From Monilinia fructicola (taxonomy: Eukaryota; Ascomycota; Leotiomycetes; Helotiales; Sclerotiniaceae): 64,000 bases of DNA. The position numbers and the translations under genes are program-made. The DNA lies in assembly GCA_008692225.1 (NCBI GenBank), contig VICG01000005.1, forward strand, positions 1,707,001 to 1,771,000, read 5' to 3'. Below, piece by piece: positions 44,505 to 56,372 of the stretch. The number at the start of each line of letters is the position of its first letter. Position 1 is the first letter of the stretch. Below the pieces are notes generated by a model. That model was not told the origin of the DNA. It searched no databases and was given only the letters and a program-made list of their open reading frames with translations.

Positions 44505-47500
44505 TCCCTACGGTTCTTTGGCACTATAGCCTCCTTCCGACTGTGTAATTTTCGCAATTTCTGGATACCTTTTTAACATACATCTTCTAATACGTCTGGA
44601 CCACGTAATATCTTCTCCGGCCTCGTTGCCTCTGTTATGACTTCTATTTCTGTCCGCCATATAGTATTTATGCTCAACGCAACGTTTTCTTTCTCCCAAA
44701 CCGTCTCTTCACTTCTGCACATATAATCCATCAATGGTGCAGAGGTTTTCTAATGCTGCTCGATACGAAGTCGATTGGAACCACTTTTTCGCAACATTCT
44801 TTGGATTTATACCCTTATGTTTATTCTATATTTTGATCACGGAGTGGGCAATTGAAGGGAGGCGGTGTGTGATGGATTCAACGTTATTTTCTTTGTTTTT
44901 TTATCTTACGATTGGTATATGTGATTGATGTTCATACACGATTCATCTGGCTCCGAGTTTGGAACTGTCTACTTCTGGGAAGTCTCGGTGCGTTTTGGGG
45001 GAAGGTGGCTGGATTTTAAAAACAAAGCTGGTTGGCGCTGGCTTTAATCGATGGTGGCTTGGTGGCTGGATGGGCTTTCTACGATATACTATTTTTTTTT
45101 TTCATTTATTTCTTTTTAAAGACGAGAGCAATTTTGTAAACAGCTGGATGGAAATGGGAAGATGTAGTTATCGGGGTGCTGACGCGTGGTGAAAGAAAGA
45201 CAGGGGATGGATGTTAGTCCTAATATGTAGTGATGGAATGAATCTAGATGACATTCTGAGATTTCCAGCCCTCTAGTGTATTCAACTGTGCCTCAAAAAT
45301 CCCATTTGCTTGCTCGGATATATTCGGGAAGTTTCGAACAATTAGATTGCCAATACCTACTTACTGTATTCGTTCTCCTATGGTCTACTGAGATTTTAGG
45401 ATTCGAACCTGCGAGTTGCACTTGGAGGTTGAGAGATCTGGAGAAAGCAGACCGGATGCGCCTGGTGCTCATTATATCGACCATAGGCAGTAGTGAAAAC
45501 GGTTTTCGATCATCTAAACTTTTACAACGCCTCACATCTGCTGCTCAATACCTTGCAGATGACTGTTTTGAAAAACTCTGTCCTTTCCAGTGTCTCAAGG
45601 TACATCAAGTAATCAAAAGATTAAACGTTTGACCTGGTACGAAGAAATTTCCTGTATATCTCTATCTCCCAGGTTGAGTTTTTTCTATCACAACTTTGTA
45701 TTCCTGCCTCACCTGCGGTAGGCTAATGAGTCTCTTCTTCACATTTGCGATATTCTCATCAAACACACACTGGCCCTTCCACTCACAATTCTGCTTTGCT
45801 TTGCCTTAACTTACTTGAATTTACGAAATTTCCATCATGTCACCCTCTCGATACGTGCCCTTCCACTGGAGGACAGCTTGCTGGTCGATGGAGTTGTTTA
45901 GTACTGTCGTCCTTCACCATATCGGAAAGTTCATCGCCACTAACCTGCGATTCTCGTCAAAGGAGTGATATAAGTGAGCTTCCTGCGCCATTTCCAATAG
46001 TTCGAGCTGCATTCCAACAGTGAGGCGTCCAGGGTTCTTCCATCAACCTCATGTTCTGACGCGGCTTCGATCTAAATACAAGCATCGATAGATGCTCAAG
46101 TCGGTTGGATCATCTGTAATTGGTGGAAAACTAAGTCTGTTTCAAAGGGTTAGATCAAGTCCCTTTGAGCAAATCAGTTATATCAAGGCACTCTTTATGA
46201 AGCATACCAGGAAAAGAAATTATCTTCACGTTCTCTTCGATTTCTAAGGTCAGACGGTAAATCTAGTCTCATCTGACATGAGCCGGGTGACAAATCTCGC
46301 TTGAAGGTGTTTGTTTTTGCATCAGACTTCCTTCAATATCGACGTCTGAAATCGGCAATCGAATGAGCTCTACACATCAGATGACTTAGGGTGCTCCTTG
46401 ATATCTCAAACTAAGTCCCCCAATTCAACAATGTCTCAGGTTTATTAGAATCCCCATCGATATGTGTACCTCGATTAGTATAAAAAATATCATAAACTCA
46501 AACATATAACCCCGATGTAGCAAAGCTCCCTGTGGTCTCCTAAACTAGCCCCGAGAAGCTAAGTATCCGTCTTCATGTGATGGGTTCCGCACCCGTAACT
46601 TCAATCTCGCTGTCGGCTCCACTATCTAGACTCACTGGCGATGGATGAAGGTGGGCTAGGTGTAATTATTGTTCTGGATATCTTGAGCGCGAATGGTAAT
46701 CACGGATGTGTGTTGCAAGGCGTCGGGAACCGAGAGTCTATTATTATTTCCCCTGAATCTCCTCCGCGGATAAATCTACTGATAGTTCGAGGTCTTTGCC
46801 TAAAGGATTTGAACACCTCGAGTATCTCAAAAGGAGTGTCATTTCCGCAGGAGCAAGTTTCATGGGTTATGTAATTCTATCCGGCGTTTGCGATGGGTAC
46901 TCGTGATCTTCACGATCTGCATGTAAATTCGAAGATCATAAATTCATGTATCTCCACCTCAGCTCCTCAGCATCTCGCACTACGGCACTTGCTTCTTCGT
47001 TGGTACCTGCAGGATATAGTTCATGTAGATCGTTTCGGGAGTTTCATAATTAGAAACTAAGAAAATATTCTCCGACGCGACAATGACGGCTTTTTAAAAC
47101 TTGGAGTCCAATTAACTTTCCGTTGAGTTCTCACATGTTCCTAGTTATTAGGTAGCCAGTATCTGGCTTTTGTTTTACATCAGAATCATCTTTGTTGCTA
47201 TTAATAGTTTTGGGAGAATTTTCCAATTCTTAGGTTTGAGTGCTTGGACGCCGTTCACCCCTTCTCAACGCTGGACGATATTCGCAAAAAGAAATCTTTC
47301 ATGAACCATGAAAACAAATACCAAAGAAAATACTTCAATGTCAAATTTTATTCACAAAACAAAGCTCTTCCTTTTAGTCATAAATTTCTTTTTTTTTTGG
47401 GGTTGAATGTTTATAGACCTAGGCGTTGGGAGGTTTTTAGTTTGATCATAAAAAAACCCCTTTTTTTGGTTTTTGGAAGTATGGGGAGGGGAGCTAGTGC

Positions 47501-47996
47501 CGAGAAAGGTTGAGTGGAGATAAAAGAGAGTTGTAGATTATGATGATCATTGTATCTTGATATGGTGCTTTTCTTGGAGTTCGGAAATTTTCTGTATATC
47601 TTTTTCTCTTTCTTGATGTATAGGAACATTGGCATCGATGTTGTGGCAAATCAATCGACCTATAATAATTACCAAATCTACTCGAGCATTCTGAACCAAG
47701 TGAACAAGAAAAACTTCGGAATCAAAGTAATTAATATGAAATTCTTTTCGCATTATTCGTGACAGCCCCTGAATTTTGAGAATACCTATAGTCGTTGATC
47801 ATGCCTTACTACCGTCCCGCCTTTTGATTCATATGTACCTGCTTGGCTTCAAAACTGCAAGCTGTGCATATGCACATCTTCATTAGCTTGCATAGCTACC
47901 TTGAAGGGGCCTTTGGTCACAAGCCTAACCAAATCCTTTTTATCCTCTAAACCATCGCGCTTTGGAGAGATTGAGGTATACCCTCAGTGTCTATAT
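44505..47996. other. 3.5-kb interval without supported gene
   Basis: Several short frames (44734-44928, 45276-45632, 46641-46874, 47244-47513 on +) have no motif, no splice-consistent partner and atypical composition. An isolated GGTTCGAATCC word occurs on the minus strand near 45408-45418, but no cloverleaf can be built (see rejected items). Nothing else recognised. Confidence 0.5.
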
Positions 47997-50204
47997 TCAA
48001 GTAAGGCCATCTAGATTCATCCAAGGGCCCCTACTCCAATCCAACTCATTTAACCAATCTAGATTTCCAAACGCTCCCACATCATCATCCATTCCATCTA
48101 AATCACCTACACCCATTATTCCCACATCCATACCCCCATTTATATTGCCATTTTCAGGCCCACTATCGATTAATCCAGCACCATTCTTTTCCCCATCTTG
48201 CCCTTGCACATAACTCGGGGGTCCTATCCCATAGTTCAAAATCTGATCCAAAATTCTCTTCACCAACTTACTCATCCTCCCACACAACTGATAATTCCCC
48301 GCACTCGGTTTCACCCATTCCAAGAACCCCACCAACAGACTTAAATTTTGCACAATCTCAGATTTGGGAAGTTTGATAGAAGAGTTATGTGGGGATTTCA
48401 TCTGTTTAAGGATTTCAACGCAGAGGACACCGCTGGAAGGAACACCCCAACACATGAGCATCCAATCGTAATCGTGATGGTGTTCAACGAAACGATCACG
48501 TTGTACCCAAAAGAGAACAGTCAGTTGGAGCATTTCGAGGGCGCAGGAGATCATAGATTGGCCGGAAAGGAGGAGCGATTTGTGAGCTAGACGTTCGAGG
48601 GTTAGACGTTGTTCGAGGTATGTGAGACGGAGACAGATGCGACGCCAAAGCATGCCGTCAGATATTGATGGAGAGCTTGCATCACTAGGATGGTAGTGTG
48701 TGAAGTGAGGGAAATTATCATAGGTTTGCTGGAGACGGGTTAAGAGGTCTGTGATGCGGTTATCATTCGCAGGTACCAGTCAGCGTTACTTCGAGCATTT
48801 CGTCGGTAATGATGGCTAGGTATCCGTGCGCACGAGTGTAGGTTGCATTTGTGAATGTGCCCTCTTGATTCCAACCGTTGGCGTCTAATCTGTCCGCAGC
48901 AATTCTTATGGCTTCAGGGCCTTGAGTGAGTACTTCGTCCTCGATGTCGAGGGGAAAACGGAAACGAGTGTAGCGATAACTTAGTGCTGGCGGACGACCT
49001 GTTAGATGAGAGGAACTTTTATCGATGTTGAATATTATTGTAAATAGACGTCTTTTAGACTCGGATAAGAATGTCACAGGTCCGTCATTGTCCGCTTGGC
49101 GATGAAGACCAAGTGCCGTTGACATGCTAACAAGATCCCCAATTTGTCTCCAGACTATCAGACTCGTGTCGCCCATGATAACAGTAGATATTATCAGATT
49201 CTTAGTTAACAGCCCGACCATGACAATGTTGATGTAGTCCATATAGTTGGATAGCGTGATGCAAGCTTGAAGGCAATCTTTTAACTCCATTGCAAAATAT
49301 TTTCTGTCCTTTCTCTGTCCATTCTGAATCGTGAAAAAGGGATCTCTCTCTGAGAGTGACAAAAAGACTGGCATAGAGCTGCGAACACGAATCCCACAGA
49401 TTCCCATCTCATATTCGCTCCAGTAATACACTCTAACCAGGGCTGGTAATCATCAACTTCTTGTAGAGGATGCTCGGAGTTCTTGCATAGATGAGTAGAT
49501 ATACGTTCAATTTCTTCAAGATGCCTAGGTTCCCTTAATTCCTTTCCCCACATAGACCATAAGGAATGCGCTATATGCACCGAAGCTTTCCTCGGAATAT
49601 GAGGATTACACTCGCCCGCTTTCTCAAGGTACCATCTTAGCAAATAGTCACATGTATGTTGGTCAGGAAGCTGTTGTAAGATCTTGATTCCGAGCTGAAT
49701 TCGAGGAGAACCACCAAATGTATTCCTAGGAAGCATGAGGAAGTTATGAGCCTGGAGACTATCATAAGACGGGAGCACACTGGAGTCATTGGAGATTTGT
49801 ATGTCGTTGCCGATATTATCCCGATTCTCCTCGAATACTGCGGAGAAGTTGGTTGGGCCAAAGAACCCTCCTGATTGAATTCGACCGAGCTCAGTAGGAG
49901 TTCTACTATCTGAAAAATTCGAAGACTTAGGTGTAGATGAACTAGAAGCGGTTGGGGCTGGGATTGATAGTGAGTTATGTTCATGCTCAGTGCCTGTATT
50001 GGAAAATGCTGGAGGTGGTCGGCGAGTCATGGGAGCTGTGAGATATATACATTTTGCCGATGCTTTCCGTCGCTTACATCGCTCACATACGGGGAGACTG
50101 TGATCACAAGCAATCTTCGCTTTTCTGCATGGCTCGCAGGCTTGTTGCTTGCCATTTCTTCTCCGTGGGACAATTCCGTCTCCGTTTTCTTTGCGGGTCG
50201 ACAT
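47997..50204 (-). CDS. Zn2Cys6 transcription factor with fungal-specific regulatory domain, two frame breaks
   Basis: Gal4-type regulator of about 735 aa with no intron. The N-terminal zinc cluster has all six Cys: CEPCRKAKIACDHSLPVCER followed by CKRRKASAKC (residues 23-52). A Ser/Thr/Pro-rich linker follows, then the fungal-specific domain (LLRWYLEKAGECNPHIPRKA; DLVSMSTALGLHRQADNDGP; RLFTIIFNIDKSSSHLTGRP, typical of the middle homology region). The C-terminus is Asp/Gly/Asn-rich and may activate transcription. Two breaks, each needing one added base: at the A5 run 49361-49365 (minus strand T5), where LCQSF must continue into LSLSERDPFF, and at about 48776-48777, where LEVTLTG must continue into VPANDNRITDLL. 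Domain order is otherwise intact. Target pathway unknown; flanked by gene-poor DNA on both sides. Confidence 0.88.
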
Positions 50205-52147
50205 GTTGTTGAGGATATAGAGATCTTCAAACAGCTATCACATTCTATGATAACAAGTACGAATAATATATGTGGTTATATGAGATAAGGGGGAATTATG
50301 AGATTATGTGTCACGAATAGCGAACATATCATGCATTAAGAGACGGAGGAAAGAGATAACGTTTGTAACGGAGTTCATTCTCGGCGCTCGGAGTAACTTT
50401 AAAGAGATTTCGGTTCAAAAGTCAAGCCTCAACCTAAAAATGACAACCTCAATACTCATTATGGGTTCTTCTCGTTCGTACTGAGGGTGTCCACGCCACC
50501 TTTGATTGTTTCTTAGTGTCAGAGGGAATCTCTTCAAAATATCAGAAGCAGATTATCATCAAATATTCAAATCTCCGTATGGTCTTTGGAGTAAAGCAAC
50601 CAATCGTTCATTCATTCATCTATGAAACGTCTACCATCTCAACCTCTCAAATCCGATTTGACTTGTGGCTGAAGTTCTAGAATTCAATTCTCCAATTGCA
50701 ACTACATTGGGCAGAGCATTCCAATTATATCAGCGGTCAGAAAGGGAGTCTGTTTTCATAGATGTTTTCCTGAATTTGCTTCACAAAAATTTCCGGAGTG
50801 GCCTATAGTCCCATCAGGAATGATAGCAAGTGCTACGAAGAACCTTACCTCTTGCACTCTAGCTGCAGGTATAGAATATTCAGCAGCAATTATCAGGCAA
50901 TGTGAGCAGGCGCCGGAAGTAATGTAGCATGGCTATGAACATCATTCCCTCGTTACCACCAATTTTATGCATTCACGGTACTGTCACTCAAAGGGACTGC
51001 AAGAAACGTTCCAGCCCAGTCTAGTGCGGACTACTCTAGATGGGTCATACATCACAGCTTTGTATTTTTGTCCACTGAGCACTTCAAGAATAAGGCAGCA
51101 GCTGTAGATATGCCAAAGACCTCCTTACCTCTCTTCTTTTTATTGAGTAAACTATCCTCGGCTTTGACAATGCCATCATATATATCTCAATGCGCACAAA
51201 ACTGTTAATCGAAGAGGTTTTATATTAGGTTCTAGGGAACAATCAACTCTGCTAACAGCAAAAGTAACACGGGTTGCTGATACTCAATGAATGCGTGATT
51301 TCATATCCCGAGTATAGAGCACAAGAGTGGGAGCCACTTGTTTCTCGAATATATTGGTTTTATATATACAAAGATGTTATGCCTAAGGAAAACTTAATCG
51401 CTCAACGAACCCATATTAGCAAAGATGCTTTTTCAACATGCGAAGGCTGACATCACACGACACTTCATAGTGAGAATAATACCTCGGATCTGTCAGATCC
51501 ATGATGTTGTCAATCTAAATCTGAAAATTTTGGGAGCCTGGAAAGCATTAAATCGAAGCTTTTAAGGTTTGTTTGTACCTTAATTCGAAGGAGATCAATG
51601 TTCCACCAGCACATATAAAAAGTAAAAATGCAAGCTCGCGATTGGCCAAGGCAAGGTCACTAGTCTCTGAGATTCAGCCTTCGATTCATGCTCTTCGTCT
51701 GAATTTCTTGGCCGCAAGGAACTTGTTCGCACAGACAACGGTATTGAAACGCATGGCATTCATGGAGACAAGTTTGTTTCGGCAGGGTTTAGATCACGTG
51801 AAATTGGTCTCGATAGAATTTCTTTGCGCTCAAGTATGCTCGTGCGACAAAAATGTTCAGCCAAAGTTACTTTTCTCTTCCTAATCGGGGGTTCATCGCG
51901 AAAGAAAGGGTTCCATATCCCGACCTCAATATTTCTCCCCAGAATACGGACGATCGAGAATGACACTACATTAGACGGTTTCCACTTTTCGAGACATGAA
52001 GTCATCCCGCGAACTTACTTTTTAGCAAAAAGGGTGCTGCGGGTAATTCCGTTGCAATGTAGTCTAGGGGAAATCTTATATAATGGCCATTTCCCATCAA
52101 CTTGATCTCCATCATCATTCTTTGATACCTTCGATCTACACTCTTTT
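50205..52147. other. Intergenic region, no supported gene
   Basis: 1.9 kb. Frames at 51573-51884 and 51824-52105 (+) and their antisense shadow have no recognisable features. Nothing else seen before the minisatellite. Confidence 0.45.
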
Positions 52148-52358
52148 CGAGCTTCACTCTTTTTAAGCTTCACTCTCTAAGCTTCACTCTCTAAGCTTCA
52201 CTCTCTAAGCTTCACTCTCTAAGCTTCACTCTCTAAGCTTCACTCTCTAAAGCTTCACTCTCCCAAGCTTCACTCTCCAAGCTTCACCCTCTAAGCTTCA
52301 CTCTCCAAGCTTCACCCTCTAAGCTTAACTCTCTAAGCTTCACTCTTTCTAAGCTTTT
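52148..52358. repeat. 14-bp minisatellite (CTCTCTAAGCTTCA)n in the cutinase upstream region
   Basis: About 14 units of AAGCTTCACTCTCT, mostly 14 bp with a few 13- or 15-bp variants (AAAGCTTCACTCTCCC, AAGCTTCACCCTCT, AAGCTTAACTCTCT). The array ends about 58 bp before the cutinase ATG, so it lies in the promoter or 5' leader. The plus strand is pyrimidine-rich and each unit carries an AAGCTT site. Confidence 0.9.
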
Positions 52359-52415
52359 ATTCCATTCTTTCAATCAACGCCAAAAACCGGCTACGCCTCA
52401 TACCATTTCCTCATT

Positions 52416-53739
52416 ATGCATTACTCTTCTATTGCCTTAGGCCTCAGTCTCACAACCTTAGCATCAGCCGCTGGATACTATCCACGAGCAAGTACAGGTG
52501 GCTGCGTTGGTGATGGCGCAGTGCACATGATTGTTGCCCGAGCTAGTACTGAACCTGCGGGTGAAGGTATTATCGGATCTGTGGCCACCATGGTTAAAAA
52601 ACAACTTCCAGGCTCCGATTCCGAAGCCGTCGTATACCCAGCTACCTCCAATCATATATTAGTTCCGAATCAGCTGGTGTAACAGCCATGAAAAAACTCG
52701 TCCAAGACTACGCGGCGAAATGTCCCACCTCGAAAATTGCGGTTATGGATATTCCCAGGGCGCAAATGTTGCAGCAGATGTCATGTGTGGTAGTTCAGGG
52801 ATGGGAGGGGGTATGGGAATGGGATTCGGACTTGGTACTATGGGGGCAGGATCTGGTGCGACTCAGGGATCGAGTGATGGTTTGTCTGCAGATGTTGCCA
52901 AAGAATGGTATGTTACATACTCTTATCGAGATTTATCATTGAAATTTTACTAACAAAAACCTCAGTTGTCGCAATGGTACTGATGGGCGATCCAACACAC
53001 GTACCAACCGACTCATTTAACGCCGGAACATCCAAGAAAGCGGGTATGTTCCCACGTAAAAATTCGGCCAACTGTCCTGCAGACAAGACGGTTTCTTACT
53101 GTGATACTGGAGATACGTAGGTTCTCACCCTATTCTCACTTATCCTTTACGTTCCATGCTAAAAATCTATCCCTATAGCTTCTGTGACTCAGGAATGTCA
53201 ACCGCCGTTCATTTAGGCTACGTCACGAAATACGGTACCGCAGCTGCTAAATTCATCACCGATAAGGTTTCTGGAAGTTCTACCTCTACCTCTACTTCAA
53301 ATGGCACAGCTTCTAGTGGTGGTACTTCCGGTGCTGCTGCTTCCGGTGCCGCTTCTGGCGCTTCTTCTCTCGGCGGTCTAGGCTCTTCTGGCGCTTCTTC
53401 TCTCTCGGCGGTCTATCATCCGGCATGGGATCTCTCGGTTCTTCCGGAGCATCTTCTCTCGGATCTCTTGGCTCATCTGGTTCGTCTGGCAAATCCTCTC
53501 TCGGCGGTCTATCATCTGGCATGGGCGGCGGTCTCTCGTCTGGCATGGGCGGCGGTCTCTCTTCTGGAATGGGCGGCGGTCTCTCGTCTCTTTTCGGTGG
53601 TGGAGCAACTAAAGCTAGAGCTCCAGCTAGTAAAAGAGATGTTCTCACCCGTGAAGCTTCAAATGATGGCGGCAAGAATGGTATCAAATTGGGTATGATG
53701 ATTGGATTCCTAGGATTGGGATTGGGATTTCTGGCTTAG
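52416..53739 (+). CDS. Secreted cutinase/acetylxylan esterase family (CE5) protein with Gly/Ser-rich GPI-type tail, several frame breaks
   Basis: Serine hydrolase of the cutinase fold, acting on cutin or acetylated polysaccharides outside the cell. Signal peptide MHYSSIALGLSLTTLASA; mature start GCVGDGAVHMIVARASTEPA. In corrected frames the catalytic Ser lies in GYSQGANVAADVMCG (about 52747-52790), the Asp region reads FPRKNSANCPADKTVSYCDTGD and the His is in STAVHLGYV. Introns 52918-52965 (48 bp, TACTAAC branch site) and 53117-53178 (62 bp). A Gly/Ser-rich linker with GMGGGLSS repeats and a hydrophobic C-terminus (GMMIGFLGLGLGFLA) suggest a GPI anchor. Four frame disturbances: about 52645 (-1), 52747 (-1), 52914 (+1) and 53400-53405 (extra CT). 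Either sequence error or a decayed copy; catalytic motifs are all still encoded. Confidence 0.85.
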
Positions 53740-54039
53740 CTTTAGATGTTGGTTTTGGTGATATTTGGATTTCAACGATGAATTCTGAAACAAGGGGGAA
53801 GGAACGACATTCATGAACGGAGTTTTTTTTTTCTATGTCTTTGTTATTGGGATGGGAATGTGCGAAAACGAGTTTGGGGCGTCAGCTGATTTATATATCT
53901 ATCTATATTCTTTTGCCGGTCGATTGTCAGTCTTGAAATTTGATGCCATGAGTGTTTTGAATTTCTTTGTGCTATCTATTGGAGGCGAGTTTCGAATGAT
54001 TGGTTTTAAATCCCTGATCATCTCATCTCATCTAGATAT
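53740..54039. other. Spacer downstream of the cutinase gene
   Basis: 300 bp, no supported gene; a T10 run lies at about 53824-53833. Nothing else. Confidence 0.35.
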
Positions 54040-54545
54040 AACATCCAGAATTCATCATTCACCATTCACCATTCAACCCCAAGAAACCACAACTCCACAC
54101 ATCAAATCGACGGATATCCAAACACTTCAATCTTCTCCCCAGCACATCCACAAATCCTCACACTCCAGCCTTACACCCATCCATTCATTCACAGCCCCCA
54201 AATCTCCACCCCAATTAACCCCACAACAAACCTCATCCCCATCCTCACCCTCACCCTCAAAATCCCCACAATCTCTCCCCAACCCTCTACTCCCCCCATC
54301 CAGCACCTCACCAGCATCCTGGATCATAACGCCAAACCCAACCCACACAGGATGCAAAACTCCAATCCCCAAGTACCGTCCACCCGCACCTCACCCTCCC
54401 CCCATCCCCTCTCATTCCGCCGCATCAAAAAAATCCACACCTACCTCCCACCCATTTAACTACTAGCATACACATTCCACCCATCCCATCCCATGCATAC
54501 CCCTACAACCCAACCCAAACCAGATCCAAGCCTCCAGATCCAAGT
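54040..54545. other. Strongly G-poor, C/A-rich tract
   Basis: About 500 bp in which the plus strand is mostly C, A and T with few G (for example CACCATTCACCATTCAACCC). It gives an apparent Pro/Ser/Thr-rich frame (53813-54466 +) that looks compositional, not coding. It leads directly to the G-free 9-bp array. Confidence 0.6.
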
Positions 54546-54589
54546 TCAAATTTCCTCATCGATGTTGTGATTTATAACGCTGCATCATC

Positions 54590-55505
54590 TTGTACTTTAC
54601 TATACTTATTACATTCATTACACTCACTATACTTACTACACTTACTACATTTATTATATTTACTACATTCACTACATTTACTATACTTATTATACTCATT
54701 ATATTTATTACCTTTTATTACATTTATTATACTTATTACCTTTATTATATTTATTATACTTATTATATTTATTATATTTATTATATTTATTTATATTTTA
54801 TTATATTTATTATATCTTATATTATATTTATTATATTTATTATATTTATTATATTTATTATATTTATTATATTTATTATATTTATTATATTATATTATAT
54901 TTATTATATTTATTTATACATTTATTACATTTATTATATTATTATATTTATTATATTTATTATATTTATTATATTTATATATTTATTATATTATTATATT
55001 TATTATATTTATTATATTTTATTATATTTTATTATATTTATTATATTTATTATATTTATATATATTTATTATATTTTATTATTTATTTATTTATTATATT
55101 ATTACATTTATTATATTTATTATATTTATTATATTTATATTTTATTATATTTATTATATTTATTACATTTTTATTATTATTTTTATATTTATTATATTTA
55201 TTATATTTATTAACATTTATTACATTTATTATATTTATTATATTTACTTATATTTATTACATTTATTATACTTATTATATTTACTATACTCATTATATTT
55301 ATTACATTTATTACATTTATTATATTTATTATATTTACTATATTTATCACACTTATTATACTTATTATATTTACTATACTCATTATATTTATTACATTTA
55401 TTATACTCATTACATTTACTATACTTACTACACTCACTACACTCACTACACTCACTACATTCACTACACTCACTACACTCACTACACTCACTACACTACA
55501 ATACC
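54590..55505 (+). repeat. 9-bp satellite, unit grading from ACTACACTC (edges) to ATTATATTT (centre)
   Basis: About 100 tandem 9-bp units. The right edge (55430-55500) is nearly pure ACTACACTC; the left edge (54600-54720) is a mixture (ATTACATTC, ACTATACTT, ACTACATTT). The middle (about 54770-55200) is almost only ATTATATTT with occasional 8- or 10-bp slips. The central unit equals the edge unit with all four C replaced by T. The plus strand contains virtually no G. The long Leu/Ile/Tyr open frames across it are artefacts. Confidence 0.9.
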
Positions 55506-55629
55506 ATCAAAGCCCCCAAATCGAGATAAATCCATTAGATGAGCTTAAGCTTGAGCTTGAGATGATGTGGTCGATATGGACTATATAGATTATATAATGG
55601 ATTACACCAACAACACTAACAATAAATAA

Positions 55630-55724
55630 TAAAAGTAATAAAAGTAACAAAAGTAACAAAAGTAACAAAAGTAACAAAAGTAACAAGATCTAATAAAATA
55701 AAATAAAATAAAATAAAATAAAAT
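55630..55724. repeat. (AAAAGTAAC)n and (AAAAT)n simple repeats
   Basis: Six or so 9-bp AAAAGTAAC units (55630-55686) followed by six AAAAT units (55692-55724) and an (AT)n run at 55756-55771. No gene. The 9-bp period equals that of the nearby satellite, but the sequence is unrelated. Confidence 0.85.
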
Positions 55725-56011
55725 TGAATTAAAAGGATATAAATTACAAAGCATATATATATATATATATCTCCATATATACAATAATCAACCAAACTAA
55801 ATCCCTCAACTACCACCCACCACCCACTCACTCACTCACTATACACCCTCCCCCCAGCCGGAGATTTAACTATCAACAATGAACAATCAAATACAAAGAT
55901 AGTACTCGAGCAAGGAACCCAAGGTTCCAAGCGAATTGCTGGATGGTTTTCGGATGCGATGCTTGCTTGCTTGCATGTATGCATGATGGGATAGGATAGG
56001 ATGGTCAACAC

Positions 56012-56080
56012 CCCTCCGTCCCTCCTTCTCTCCGTCCCTCCTTCCCTCCGTCCCTCCTTCCCTCCTTCCCTCCCTCCTCC
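56012..56080. repeat. Pyrimidine (CCTCCGTC/CCTTC)n tract
   Basis: About 70 bp of CCTCCGTCCCTCCTT-type repeats, a polypyrimidine tract on the plus strand. Confidence 0.85.
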
Positions 56081-56307
56081 CACGACCTTTGCATTTCCGC
56101 CTAGGAGTACTCGATAACCTGGGATTAGAAGAAACACCGACCCGGTTATTGAACCCACAGTCCGCAGTCCGCAGCCCGCAGCCTTCTTTGATCACGGATC
56201 CCGAATGCATGCTAGTGAGCAAGCGAATATGCTAATTTTGATTTATTCCTAGCACGTTGGTGGGGAAGAGTATGATTCCTATTTTGGATGGCGTTGTGGA
56301 GGGAGCT

Positions 56308-56322
56308 GGGGGGGGGGGGGGG
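56308..56322. repeat. G15 homopolymer
   Basis: Fifteen consecutive G just beyond the 3' end of the K+ channel gene. Long G runs are prone to length error in sequencing. Confidence 0.9.
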
Positions 56323-56372
56323 ACATTCACGTAGCGAGCTAGCGAGCTGGTAAAAGAGATGTGGTGAGTGTA

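Noticed and set aside
45398..45470. Possible minus-strand tRNA: GGTTCGAATCC B-box-like word and GGTCTGC/GTAGACC acceptor-like pairing
   Set aside because: The T-stem does not pair, the spacing to the acceptor is wrong and no A box or anticodon arm can be placed; at most a chance match or a decayed tRNA fragment.
53813..54466. 217-aa Pro/Ser/Thr-rich frame after the cutinase
   Set aside because: Composition follows the G-poor C/A-rich DNA; no signal peptide or domain and no ATG context that would set it apart.
54567..55529. 320-aa and 207-aa open frames rich in Leu/Ile/Tyr
   Set aside because: They are a direct product of the 9-bp satellite, whose length is a multiple of three and contains no stop; no other coding evidence.
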